Positions 1 through 7,886 of a stretch of DNA of 9,992 nt are shown here, one piece after another; positions within the stretch are counted from its first letter, which is position 1; each line of letters begins with the position of its first letter. Origin of the DNA: JAAEUE01 sp039180225 (GTDB taxonomy: Bacteria > Pseudomonadota > Alphaproteobacteria > Rhizobiales > CAJQND01); assembly GCA_039180225.1 (NCBI GenBank), contig JBCDDQ010000176.1:1-9992 (forward strand), given 5' to 3'. The notes under the pieces were generated by a model. The model saw only the letters and a list, made by a program, of their open reading frames with translations, had not been told where the DNA came from and did no database searches. The position numbers and the translations under genes are program-made.

Positions 1-1
1 G

Positions 2-1123
2 TTGGGTTGTCTGAGATCCGGCGGGCTGGCGTCGTGGGCACATGTGGAGGCCTACGAAAAGGCTTTCGCGCGAACGCACCGTACCCGGCACGCCATTGCG
101 GTGGCCAACGGGACAGCAGCACTGCATCTGGCGCTGCTGGCTGCCGGCGTGGGCGCATCGCCGGAAGATGAAGTGATCCAACCGTCTCTCAACCTGGTGG
201 GCACGGCGAACATGACCGTTGCTGCAGGGGCGCAGCCGGTGTTTGCCGATATTGTGGCGCTCAACGAACCAACCATCGATCCGCACGATGTGGCCCGCCT
301 CATTGGGCCCAACACGCGGGCCGTGGTGGCTCTTCATTATGGCGGCTATCCGGCCCGCATTGCTGACCTCCAGGCGCTCTGCCGCGCGCACAAGGTGCTG
401 CTGATTGAGGACGCAAGCCTCGGCCCCGGCTATGTGTCGCCGGATCTGGACCACCGGGCGCTCGGAACTTTCGGTGACATTGGCTGCTTCTCAGTGTGCA
501 CCAACAACACCTTGAACAGCGGTGAAGGCGGCATGGTGGTCACAGATAATGATGCCCTCGCAGCGCGCATGCGCGCTTTGCTTGAGGCGGACACAGGCAC
601 CTTGGGCGCGGACTGTGGCTCCGGGCGCATCCTGGCCAGCCACATCATGGCGCACGGCTTCACCTATCGCATGGATCCGCTGCGCGCAGCGCTCGGTCTG
701 GCTCAATTGGAAACGGCACCCGGCGCCATGGAGATGCGCCAAAGGCGCGCGCAAGCCTATGCCAACGTGGTGGAGAGCTTTTGCGATGGCATGATCGATC
801 ATGTGTTCGGCTGGGCGCCGCGCGAAGGGGCGGCCCTGCTGGCGGGCATTCTGGTTGAACCTCAATTGCGCGACGGCTTGCGGACGTTTTTGGCGGAAAA
901 GCGGATACAGACCAGCCTGCATTATCCGCCGGTTCACCGCTTTGAGGCGTTTGCTACGCGCCGTTCAGAGGGTTTGCCGCGAACGTGTGAGTTTGCCGAC
1001 AGGGTCATCACGCTGCCCTTGCACGCGGAGTTGCCAGCCATGGCGCCAGAGCACATTATCCGGTTCTGCACCATGTATCTGAGCCGCCAGGCGGCTACGG
1101 CGGAGCAGCAACTGCCGGCCTAA
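2..1123 (+). CDS. DegT/DnrJ/EryC1/StrS family aminotransferase-like protein lacking the PLP lysine (5' partial)
   Basis: This is a fold-type I PLP-dependent sugar-aminotransferase homologue. The family usually transaminates nucleotide-linked keto-sugars for surface polysaccharides or secondary metabolites. The visible 373 residues begin inside the conserved N-terminal motif (SGGLASWAHVEAYEKAFA, where the family has SGxLTxGxxVxxFE), so roughly 15-30 residues lie off the left edge and the TTG at base 2 is probably not the start. Conserved family features are NGTAALHLAL (about residues 36-45, cofactor phosphate region), the cofactor-binding Asp in LIEDAS, FGDIGCFS, GEGGMVVT, the GFTYRMDPLRAALGLAQL segment and TSLHYPPVH near the C-terminus. 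The catalytic lysine position is changed: relatives read FSFxxNKTxTTGEGG, but this protein reads FSVCTNNTLNSGEGG, with Asn169 (bases 506-508) in place of Lys. It may be a non-aminotransferase member (compare ColD, which has His there), a structural protein, or inactive. The reading frame is otherwise intact. Its stop overlaps the stop of the convergent kinase gene. Confidence 0.9.
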   Translation: MGCLRSGGLASWAHVEAYEKAFARTHRTRHAIAVANGTAALHLALLAAGVGASPEDEVIQPSLNLVGTANMTVAAGAQPVFADIVALNEPTIDPHDVARLIGPNTRAVVALHYGGYPARIADLQALCRAHKVLLIEDASLGPGYVSPDLDHRALGTFGDIGCFSVCTNNTLNSGEGGMVVTDNDALAARMRALLEADTGTLGADCGSGRILASHIMAHGFTYRMDPLRAALGLAQLETAPGAMEMRQRRAQAYANVVESFCDGMIDHVFGWAPREGAALLAGILVEPQLRDGLRTFLAEKRIQTSLHYPPVHRFEAFATRRSEGLPRTCEFADRVITLPLHAELPAMAPEHIIRFCTMYLSRQAATAEQQLPA

Positions 1124-1128
1124 CCGGC
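1114..1128. other. small GC-rich hairpin over the overlapping stop codons
   Basis: A perfect 5-bp stem, GCCGG (1114-1118) with CCGGC (1124-1128), encloses the loop CCTAA that carries the TAA of the aminotransferase-like gene and the TAG of the kinase gene. Three further base pairs outward (to 1111 and 1131) are possible if one T-G wobble is allowed on the plus transcript. No T-run follows on either strand, so it is not a classical terminator. It could limit read-through between the convergent transcripts, but that is inference. Confidence 0.35.
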
Positions 1129-3747
1129 GGTCCGCGCCTCATCCTGCGCGTCCAGCCATTCGGCGATCTTTTCTTTCAACATGGCGGGGCTGACCGGTTT
1201 GGCCAGATAGTCATCCATGCCCCCTTCAAGACATTTTTCCCGGTCGCCGCGCAGGGCATTGGCCGTTACGCCCACAATCGGCACATGTCCGCCGGCATGC
1301 TGTTCGAGCGTGCGAATGGCCTGGGTTGCGTCCATACCGTTCATGTGAGGCATGGACACATCCATCAAGATCAGTTTCGGCATGTGCGCCTTATAGGCTT
1401 CGACCGCCTCTCTACCATCGCCCACAATCTTGAATGTGTAAGACGTGTCCTGAAGGATCTGAGTGAAGACGATTTGATTGATGTCATTGTCTTCAGCCAC
1501 CACAATGTCGATTGGCTCGCCTGCTGCGCTGGGCACTGGCTCCTTATCAGGGGCCGGCGCCGGGGATGGGGCGGCCTCTTGCAAGATCTCCTCGCTCTGC
1601 TCCTCAGGCTCAGGCTCCCGTTCAGGCTCCGGCAGAGCGGTTTGCGGTTCATCGGCTTCAGCGTCGGCCACCAGATCCGCAAGGGTCAGCACCGCCGGCA
1701 GTCCGTCCGGCATGGGCTCATGTAAAGGTGCGCGCACACGCTCATTGGACAAGACGTTAGACACCGTATCGAACAGCACGGCCGAGCGCACCGGCTTCAC
1801 CAAGTGCCCCTCCAACTGCAAATGCCCGATTTCAGGATTGGAAACCGAACCGTCCGCGGAGCTCAGCATGATGATCTTCGTGCCCTTAAGACGCACATCA
1901 TTGCGGATGCATTGCGCCACCATGGCGCCGTCCATCTGGGGCATGTGGTAGTCGAGGATCACCAGGTCAAACGGTGTCTCTTCCTGCACGCCCTCCCATA
2001 GAGCCATCATAGCGCTGGCACCGTCTGACACTGCGGTGACGTTGAGGTCCCACAAGCCGGCCTGTTCCTTCAAGATGGACAGGTTGACGTCATTGTCATC
2101 CACCAACAGCACGCGCGCGCCGGTAATGTCGGCAGGTTCTGCGGCGCGCTTGGGCAGCTCGCCATGGATCGGCAGGTTGACCGTGAACCAGAAGGTTGAG
2201 CCCTTGCCCTCTTCGCTTTCGACCCCGATCTTGCCGCCCATCAGGTCCACCAGCCGGCTGCAGATCGCAAGCCCAAGCCCTGTGCCCTCAAACTTCCGTG
2301 TGGCTGAGCTGTCCACCTGATTGAAGCTCTCAAAGATCTTGTCCAGGCTGTCTTCGGGAATGCCGATGCCGGTATCCTGGACCTTGAAGGTGACTTCGGC
2401 CACCTCGCCGTAGATGGGTCCGAACACCTCCACCAACACGTGCCCTTTCTTGGTGAACTTCACCGCGTTGCCAACAATGTTGATGAGAATCTGGCGGATG
2501 CGGCCGCCATCCGCCATCACCTGCTGAGGCAGGCCCGGATCAACCCGTGTAATCAGCTCCACCTGCTGCTCGGCGGCAGTTGCTGCCACCAGAGTGGCCA
2601 CATCTTCCACGACCTCAGCCAGATGGGTTGGCTGTTCGTTGAGCTGCAATTGGCCGGCATCGATCTTTGAGAAATCGAGCACATCGTTGATGATGGTCAA
2701 CAACGCATTGCCGGACTTCATAATGATATCGGTGAATTCACGCTGTTTCTCATCCAGCGTGGTGCGGCTCAGCAATTCGGCCATGCCCAGAACCCCGTTC
2801 ATAGGGGTGCGGATTTCATGGCTCATATTGGCCAGGAACTCCGACTTCGCGCGTGTGGCGGATTCAGCGTCGGCGCGCGCCTCTTCCAGATCGAACTCGC
2901 GCATCTTGGCATCGGTAATGTCAGAGCGGATCCCCACCCGCTCTCCGTCCGGCGTCTTGGTTTCCAGGCGGCGCATCCACCGACCGTCCTGAAACTTGGC
3001 GATCGACTCAAAGGTGTCGTTCGCCCGGCGTTGGTTCATCAGGTTTTGTAGCCACTCTTCAGGGTCTTCGTCATCCAGGTCCCAGATATCTCTCTGGATA
3101 CCGATCCTGACCAGACTTTCAAAACTCTCGCCGGGCTTCAGCACATCCGCCAGCTGAGGGTGCATCTCCACAAACTTGGAATTGAAAACCCGGAGCCGGT
3201 CGTTGGCATCATAAATGGCAAAGCCGTCCTCGAGAGATTCCAGGGCATTCTCGAGCCGGCGCCGTTCCTCGTCTGCCTTCTGCTGGGCTATCCCCACCGC
3301 TTCTTCGCGTTGCTTCAGCTCGTTAATGTTGATGGCAATGTCGGCAACGGCGCCGCTTGGCGTGGCCGATCTGTGGATCCGGTACCACCCGTGCTGCGGG
3401 TAGTGCCGCTCCAGGATGCGGCCTTGCTCAGCGCCGTGCTCGGCCACCCGCGTGGCCACAAGCTCTTCCAATTCGTCATCGGGAACGATGCCCTCATTTG
3501 TGGCCCGTACCACATCTTCATAGGTGACTTGGCGGGCCGCAAACTTGTCCCGCAGCTGGTCGACTGCCTTATCAAACAGGTTCTCAAAGGCGCTGTTCCA
3601 AACGATGATCCTGCCTTGATCGTCATAGATCGCAAGCGGCATTGTGCTGACTTGCAGACCTTCCACCAAGAACCGGTGCTCAGCCTGCAAACGCGCAAGA
3701 TCAGGCGTACCGTCGCTGTTGACTGGAGGAGAATATGACGTGCCCAC
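1120..3747 (-). CDS. soluble hybrid sensor histidine kinase, PAS-PAS-HisKA-HATPase-REC-REC
   Basis: This is a cytoplasmic hybrid histidine kinase. The open frame runs back to a TTG at 3783 and residue numbers here count from it (887 residues). I prefer the GTG at 3747 because GAGG lies 8 nt upstream of it, whereas the TTG has only a purine run almost touching it. Domains in order: two PAS_7-like domains (about 45-158 and 184-295) joined by a charged helix; HisKA with the H-box around His322 (FLANMSHEIRTPMNG); HATPase with N-box Asn439, G1 DTGIGIP (470-476) and G2 GTGLGLA; REC1 with Asp611 and Lys663; a Pro/Glu-rich linker (about 705-757); and REC2 with Asp808 and Lys862. All phosphotransfer residues are present in both receivers. 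There is no signal peptide or membrane segment, so the input is probably cytosolic through the PAS domains. No HPt domain is fused, so any onward relay needs a separate partner. The ligand and target are unknown. It is divergent from the LysR gene. Confidence 0.95.
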   Translation of the reverse strand: MGTSYSPPVNSDGTPDLARLQAEHRFLVEGLQVSTMPLAIYDDQGRIIVWNSAFENLFDKAVDQLRDKFAARQVTYEDVVRATNEGIVPDDELEELVATRVAEHGAEQGRILERHYPQHGWYRIHRSATPSGAVADIAININELKQREEAVGIAQQKADEERRRLENALESLEDGFAIYDANDRLRVFNSKFVEMHPQLADVLKPGESFESLVRIGIQRDIWDLDDEDPEEWLQNLMNQRRANDTFESIAKFQDGRWMRRLETKTPDGERVGIRSDITDAKMREFDLEEARADAESATRAKSEFLANMSHEIRTPMNGVLGMAELLSRTTLDEKQREFTDIIMKSGNALLTIINDVLDFSKIDAGQLQLNEQPTHLAEVVEDVATLVAATAAEQQVELITRVDPGLPQQVMADGGRIRQILINIVGNAVKFTKKGHVLVEVFGPIYGEVAEVTFKVQDTGIGIPEDSLDKIFESFNQVDSSATRKFEGTGLGLAICSRLVDLMGGKIGVESEEGKGSTFWFTVNLPIHGELPKRAAEPADITGARVLLVDDNDVNLSILKEQAGLWDLNVTAVSDGASAMMALWEGVQEETPFDLVILDYHMPQMDGAMVAQCIRNDVRLKGTKIIMLSSADGSVSNPEIGHLQLEGHLVKPVRSAVLFDTVSNVLSNERVRAPLHEPMPDGLPAVLTLADLVADAEADEPQTALPEPEREPEPEEQSEEILQEAAPSPAPAPDKEPVPSAAGEPIDIVVAEDNDINQIVFTQILQDTSYTFKIVGDGREAVEAYKAHMPKLILMDVSMPHMNGMDATQAIRTLEQHAGGHVPIVGVTANALRGDREKCLEGGMDDYLAKPVSPAMLKEKIAEWLDAQDEARTAG

Positions 3748-3833
3748 AGTGGTGGCCTCGGAAAAATGATCTTGCGGCAACAATCTTCACCGGAAAGCTA
3801 GGGTGTAAAAGTTAACGAGTTGTTTCAAAATTG

Positions 3834-3855
3834 GGCCAAGTCATACTTATTGGCC
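3834..3855. promoter_or_regulatory. inverted repeat GGCCAA-N10-TTGGCC, candidate operator
   Basis: The arms GGCCAA (3834-3839) and TTGGCC (3850-3855) are perfectly complementary with a 10-nt AT-rich spacer, giving a 22-bp dyad. The size fits a dimeric helix-turn-helix regulator. It lies about 120 nt upstream of the LysR start and about 90 nt upstream of the preferred kinase start. No T-run follows, so it is not a terminator. Which protein binds, if any, is not known. Confidence 0.35.
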
Positions 3856-3930
3856 ATCTTTCCCGGACCCGCAGGTATTGCCGGATTGTGATCAGGTTTG
3901 GCACGTTTACCCATCTAGCAAGCGTCCTCT

Positions 3931-3959
3931 TTAATGCGCGAATTCCTATGCTACATTAA
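3931..3959. promoter_or_regulatory. inverted repeat TTAATG-N17-CATTAA just upstream of the LysR start
   Basis: The arms TTAATG (3931-3936) and CATTAA (3954-3959) are perfectly complementary with a 17-nt spacer. The right arm ends 17 nt before the LysR ATG, beside its ribosome-binding site, which suits repression of that gene. Six-base AT-rich arms can arise by chance, so support is modest. Confidence 0.25.
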
Positions 3960-3976
3960 GATTTGGAAAGACCGGA

Positions 3977-4849
3977 ATGGGTTGGGGTTTCGCTGGTCAA
4001 ATGACGGATTGGAATTCGCTCCACACGTTGCTTGCGGTTGTTTCGACCGGATCCTATGCGGAGGCCGCGCGCCGGCTCGGCATTGATGAAACGACAGTGA
4101 GCCGCAGGGTAAGGTCTTTGGAGCGCGACATTGGCCGCCGTTTGCTGGAACGCGGCGGGCGCCATCTTGAAACCACCCAAGTGTGCCGCGATGTGTTCGG
4201 CCATCTGAAAGATGCTGAGCGCTCGCTTGATCTTACCCTTGATAAGCTCACCGCCCCGCAAGACCGCCGGCCTATCCAGACGATCCGGATCACCTCGGTC
4301 GACTATATTTGCGACCATCTGCTGGCGCCTATGATCCTTGCCCTGACCGAGGAGCGCAACTACCGCATTGAGCTGGTTGGAGACGACAGGAACCTGAACC
4401 TCCGCCGGCGAGAGGCCGATATTGCGCTCCGTCTTGGCCCGCCCATGGGGGGCGGCACCCACTCACGCTTTCTGGGCGATATTGAATATGCCGTCTATTC
4501 GTCTGTCGAGCCGCAGCCGACCAGTGAAGCCTGGGCCGCCTTGGACAGCGGCCAGGCGCACCTGCAGGAGGTGAAATGGTCCGAGCTCGAAGGCAGCGAG
4601 GCTGGCGTGCGGTTCACCGCCACCAGCATTTCCGGGTTGCACACGATCATTGAATCGGGGATCGCCGTTGGATTTCTGCCCTGCTTTATCGCGGACCGCA
4701 ACGATGACCTGCGCCAGCTTGAGCAGTATGAAACCAAAAGCCGGCCTTTATGGATGCTATGGCATCCGGAGTTCGAAGAAGCACCCTACTTTGATACGGT
4801 GACCGAACGCATGGCGAGCGGAATCCTAAAGCGGCTCTCGTCCACCTAA
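3977..4849 (+). CDS. LysR-type transcriptional regulator
   Basis: This 290-residue DNA-binding regulator has the LysR layout. The N-terminal winged helix-turn-helix (about residues 12-70) shows the typical string SYAEAARRLGIDETTVSRRVRSLE. A linker helix follows, then an effector-binding domain from about residue 100 to the end, with GIAVGFLPCFIAD in its second half. The ATG at 3977 has GGAAAG 6 nt upstream and is preferred. The ATG at 4001 (MTDWNSLHTLLAV) matches where family members usually begin, but it lacks a clear ribosome-binding site. The gene diverges from the kinase gene and converges on the importer operon, overlapping its last gene by 4 nt. LysR regulators usually lie divergent to their targets, so control of the importer is possible but not shown. 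The effector is unknown. Confidence 0.93.
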   Translation: MGWGFAGQMTDWNSLHTLLAVVSTGSYAEAARRLGIDETTVSRRVRSLERDIGRRLLERGGRHLETTQVCRDVFGHLKDAERSLDLTLDKLTAPQDRRPIQTIRITSVDYICDHLLAPMILALTEERNYRIELVGDDRNLNLRRREADIALRLGPPMGGGTHSRFLGDIEYAVYSSVEPQPTSEAWAALDSGQAHLQEVKWSELEGSEAGVRFTATSISGLHTIIESGIAVGFLPCFIADRNDDLRQLEQYETKSRPLWMLWHPEFEEAPYFDTVTERMASGILKRLSST

Positions 4850-5127
4850 ACGTATCTGAACACGAACACGATCCAGATGAGGGAGAGCACCAGCCCGCCC
4901 CACAGGGGCGTGCTCATGACCCAGAGCCAACCCAGGAAGATGAAGGCGCTGCCAAGCAGGGAGATGAACAGCCTATCGCCGCGGGTGGTTTCCAGCGTGA
5001 GTATGCCGCGTCGCGGACCGCCTCCCGGATCCTTCCATTCCCACACCATCATGGCGATCAGGCACGAGGCAACGAAGCCGAAAAAGGCGATCGTGGGCCA
5101 TGTCCATGCCATCCAGGAAAAGTCCAT
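4846..5127 (-). CDS. glpU: DUF2160 small membrane protein of the glycerol ABC transporter (GlpU-like)
   Basis: This 93-residue, very hydrophobic protein has about three membrane segments (roughly residues 8-28, 53-71 and 75-91). Between the first and second is a polar loop with WEWKDPGGGPRRGILTLETTRGDR. The pattern matches DUF2160, a small inner-membrane protein found with glycerol-type ABC importers. In Rhizobium leguminosarum the equivalent gene is glpU, and its biochemical role is unknown. The ATG at 5127 is chosen because a perfect AGGAGG lies 7 nt upstream, overlapping the stop of the permease Q gene, and because MDFSW is a sensible start. The open frame extends upstream to 5223, but only through permease Q codons in another frame. 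It is the last gene of the operon, and its TAG overlaps the TAA of the convergent LysR gene. Confidence 0.85.
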   Translation of the reverse strand: MDFSWMAWTWPTIAFFGFVASCLIAMMVWEWKDPGGGPRRGILTLETTRGDRLFISLLGSAFIFLGWLWVMSTPLWGGLVLSLIWIVFVFRYV

Positions 5128-5141
5128 AGCGCGTCCTCCTA
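5128..5141 (-). promoter_or_regulatory. strong ribosome-binding site overlapping the permease Q stop
   Basis: On the minus strand the TAG stop of permease Q (5139-5141) runs directly into AGGAGG, followed by a 7-nt spacer and the ATG of the DUF2160 gene. Terminating ribosomes would sit on the next initiation site, which suggests translational coupling and fixes the start of this small gene. Confidence 0.75.
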
Positions 5142-5939
5142 CACCCGGCCCAGGGCAAAACCCTTGGCGATATAGTTGCGGACAAAGTAAATCACAAAGG
5201 CGCCCGGAATAATCGTCAAACATCCCGCCGCCGCCAACAGGCCGAGCTCATAGCCCGACGTGCTGGCCGTTCGGGTCATGGTATCGGCGATCGGTTTTGC
5301 GGCCACCGAGGTGAGTGTCTTGGCAAGCAGCAGTTCCACCCAGGAGAACATGAAACAGAAAAACGCCGCCACGCCGATGCCCGCCGAGATCGTGGGCAGG
5401 AAGATCTTGATGAAGAACCGCCAGAACGGATAGCCGTCCACATAAGCGGTCTCATCCAGCTCGCGCGGCACGCTCGACATGAACCCCTCCAGGATCCAAA
5501 CCGCCAGCGGAATGTTGAACAGGCAGTGGGCCAGCGCCACCGCAACATGGGTGTCGAACAGTCCGAATGCGGAGTAGAGCTGGAAGAAGGGCAGCGCAAA
5601 AACAGCCGGCGGGGCCATGCGGTTTGTCAGAAGCCAGAAGAACAGGTGCTTGTCGCCCAAGAACCGGTAGCGGGAAAACGCATAAGCGGCCGGCAGAGCG
5701 GCGGTCACCGAAATTACCGTGTTCATGACCACATAAATGATGGAGTTGAAATAGCCGTTGTACCAGGTGGGGTCGGTGAAGATCTTCCGGTAGTTGTCCA
5801 GCGTGAAGTCTTGGGGCCACAGCGTAAACGTGCCCAAGATCTCGTTCGTGGTTTTGAACGACATGTTGAGCAGCCAATAGATCGGCAACAGCAGGAAGAT
5901 GATGTAAAGGGTCGGGGCAAGCCAGGTGAACCGTCTCAT
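5139..5939 (-). CDS. glpQ: ABC transporter permease, MalG type (GlpQ-like)
   Basis: This 266-residue inner-membrane protein is one of the two channel subunits of the importer. It starts MRRFTWLAPTLYIIFLLLPIYWLL, a typical first membrane helix of the MalG-like class, and shows about six hydrophobic segments. The cytoplasmic EAA loop, which docks on the ATPases, is at about residues 160-181 (ELDETAYVDGYPFWRFFIKIFL). The ATG at 5939 is chosen because it overlaps the stop of permease P as TGATG with a GGAGG just upstream. The frame is open as far as 6323 only because it shadows the permease P gene. The assignment to glycerol transport comes from the whole cluster, not from this protein alone. Confidence 0.92.
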   Translation of the reverse strand: MRRFTWLAPTLYIIFLLLPIYWLLNMSFKTTNEILGTFTLWPQDFTLDNYRKIFTDPTWYNGYFNSIIYVVMNTVISVTAALPAAYAFSRYRFLGDKHLFFWLLTNRMAPPAVFALPFFQLYSAFGLFDTHVAVALAHCLFNIPLAVWILEGFMSSVPRELDETAYVDGYPFWRFFIKIFLPTISAGIGVAAFFCFMFSWVELLLAKTLTSVAAKPIADTMTRTASTSGYELGLLAAAGCLTIIPGAFVIYFVRNYIAKGFALGRV

Positions 5940-6808
5940 CACGCCTCCTCGTTGCGCATCATTAGGGTGTAGAACACCCAGCACACCAGCAGCACGATCA
6001 GGAAGTAGATCAGCGACATGGCCGCGGCGGGGCCAAGATCGAACTGCCCCAGCGCCACCTTCACCAAATCGATGGAGAGGAACGTGGTGGTGTTGCCCGG
6101 TCCCCCGCCGGTGAGTACGAAAGGTTCGGTGTAGATCATGAAACTGTCCATGAAGCGCAACAAGATGGCGATGGTCAAAACCCGCTTCATCTTGGGCAAT
6201 TGGATATAGCGGAACACGGCCCAGGTGCCGGCACCGTCGATCTTGGCCGCCTGGTAATAGGCATCCGGAATGGCGCACAGGCCCGCATAGGCGAGCAGGA
6301 CCACCAACGATGTCCAATGCCACACATCCATCAACACGGTCGTCAACCAGGCCGCCAGTGGCTGCTGGGTGAAGTTGTATTCAAGGCCTAAGGCGTTGAT
6401 GGTCCGGCCAAGCAGGCCGATGTCCGGGAGGGCAAAAATGTTCCACATGGCGCCCACCACGTTCCACGGGATCAATAGGGGAAGCGCCATCAGCACCAGG
6501 CACACCGGGACCCAGGGCCCTTTGCGCGGCATGGTGAGCGCAATGGCGATGCCGAGGGGTATCTCGATGATCAGGATCGTAGCGGTGAAGGCCAGCTGGC
6601 GCAGGAGCGAGGCATGGAAGCGCTCTGAATTCAGCACCTGTTCGTACCACTTCACCCCCTCCCAGAAGAACACATTGTCTCCGAAGGTTTCCTGCACCGA
6701 ATAGTTCACCACGGTCATCAGGGGGATCAACGCATTGAAGGCCACCAGCAGCACCACGGGCAGAACAAACAGCCAGGCCTTTTGATTTTCGGTCTTGCTT
6801 GCCATCAT
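5939..6808 (-). CDS. glpP: ABC transporter permease, MalF/UgpA type (GlpP-like)
   Basis: This 289-residue inner-membrane protein is the first of the two channel subunits. It has about six membrane helices: the first at about residues 11-33, then a periplasmic loop, the rest from about residue 72 on, and the last at about 262-283. The EAA loop is at about residues 183-204 (AYYQAAKIDGAGTWAVFRYI), and the conserved TGGGPGNTTTFLSID follows at 233-247. The frame starts with two consecutive ATG codons (6808 and 6805) only 7 nt after the ATPase T stop, behind a GGCGGGG run. The second ATG has the better spacing. It ends in a one-base TGATG overlap with permease Q. Family and position match GlpP of the rhizobial glycerol importer. 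Confidence 0.92.
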   Translation of the reverse strand: MMASKTENQKAWLFVLPVVLLVAFNALIPLMTVVNYSVQETFGDNVFFWEGVKWYEQVLNSERFHASLLRQLAFTATILIIEIPLGIAIALTMPRKGPWVPVCLVLMALPLLIPWNVVGAMWNIFALPDIGLLGRTINALGLEYNFTQQPLAAWLTTVLMDVWHWTSLVVLLAYAGLCAIPDAYYQAAKIDGAGTWAVFRYIQLPKMKRVLTIAILLRFMDSFMIYTEPFVLTGGGPGNTTTFLSIDLVKVALGQFDLGPAAAMSLIYFLIVLLVCWVFYTLMMRNEEA

Positions 6809-6815
6809 CCCCGCC

Positions 6816-7885
<1,070 letters not shown>

Positions 7886-7886
<1 letters not shown>

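Larger units (their letters stand above)
3748..3976. promoter_or_regulatory. divergent intergenic region between the kinase and LysR genes
   Basis: About 229 nt, visibly more AT-rich than the flanking genes, must hold the promoters of both the kinase (minus strand) and the LysR regulator (plus strand). Two inverted repeats are visible and are listed separately. I could not identify a convincing -35/-10 pair with correct spacing on either strand. LysR-type regulators often repress their own promoter, so one of the repeats could be an autoregulatory operator. That is inference from family behaviour. Confidence 0.5.

Noticed and set aside
1585..1660. Repetitive-looking CTC/CAG-rich stretch in the kinase gene
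   Set aside because: It encodes the Glu/Pro-rich linker before REC2. The apparent repeat comes from codon composition and is not a tandem repeat with a fixed unit.
1285..1725. 146-codon open frame on the plus strand opposite the REC2 region and the Pro/Glu-rich linker
   Set aside because: Its leucine/arginine-rich composition is the mirror image of the kinase's Pro/Glu-rich linker. It is a shadow frame.
3160..3738. 192-codon open frame on the plus strand inside the kinase gene
   Set aside because: It is antisense to the PAS domains of the kinase and shows no recognisable protein features.
3886..3902. TTGTGATCA resembling a CRP/FNR half-site in the divergent region
   Set aside because: The second half-site at the required spacing is absent, so it is probably only a chance TGATCA palindrome.
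5128..5223. Upstream extension of the DUF2160 frame
   Set aside because: It runs through permease Q codons, and the ATG at 5127 has an ideal AGGAGG in front.
5940..6323. Upstream extension of the permease Q frame to 394 codons
   Set aside because: The extra part overlaps permease P in another frame and is not membrane-like. The ATG at 5939 with a ribosome-binding site and TGATG coupling is a much better start.
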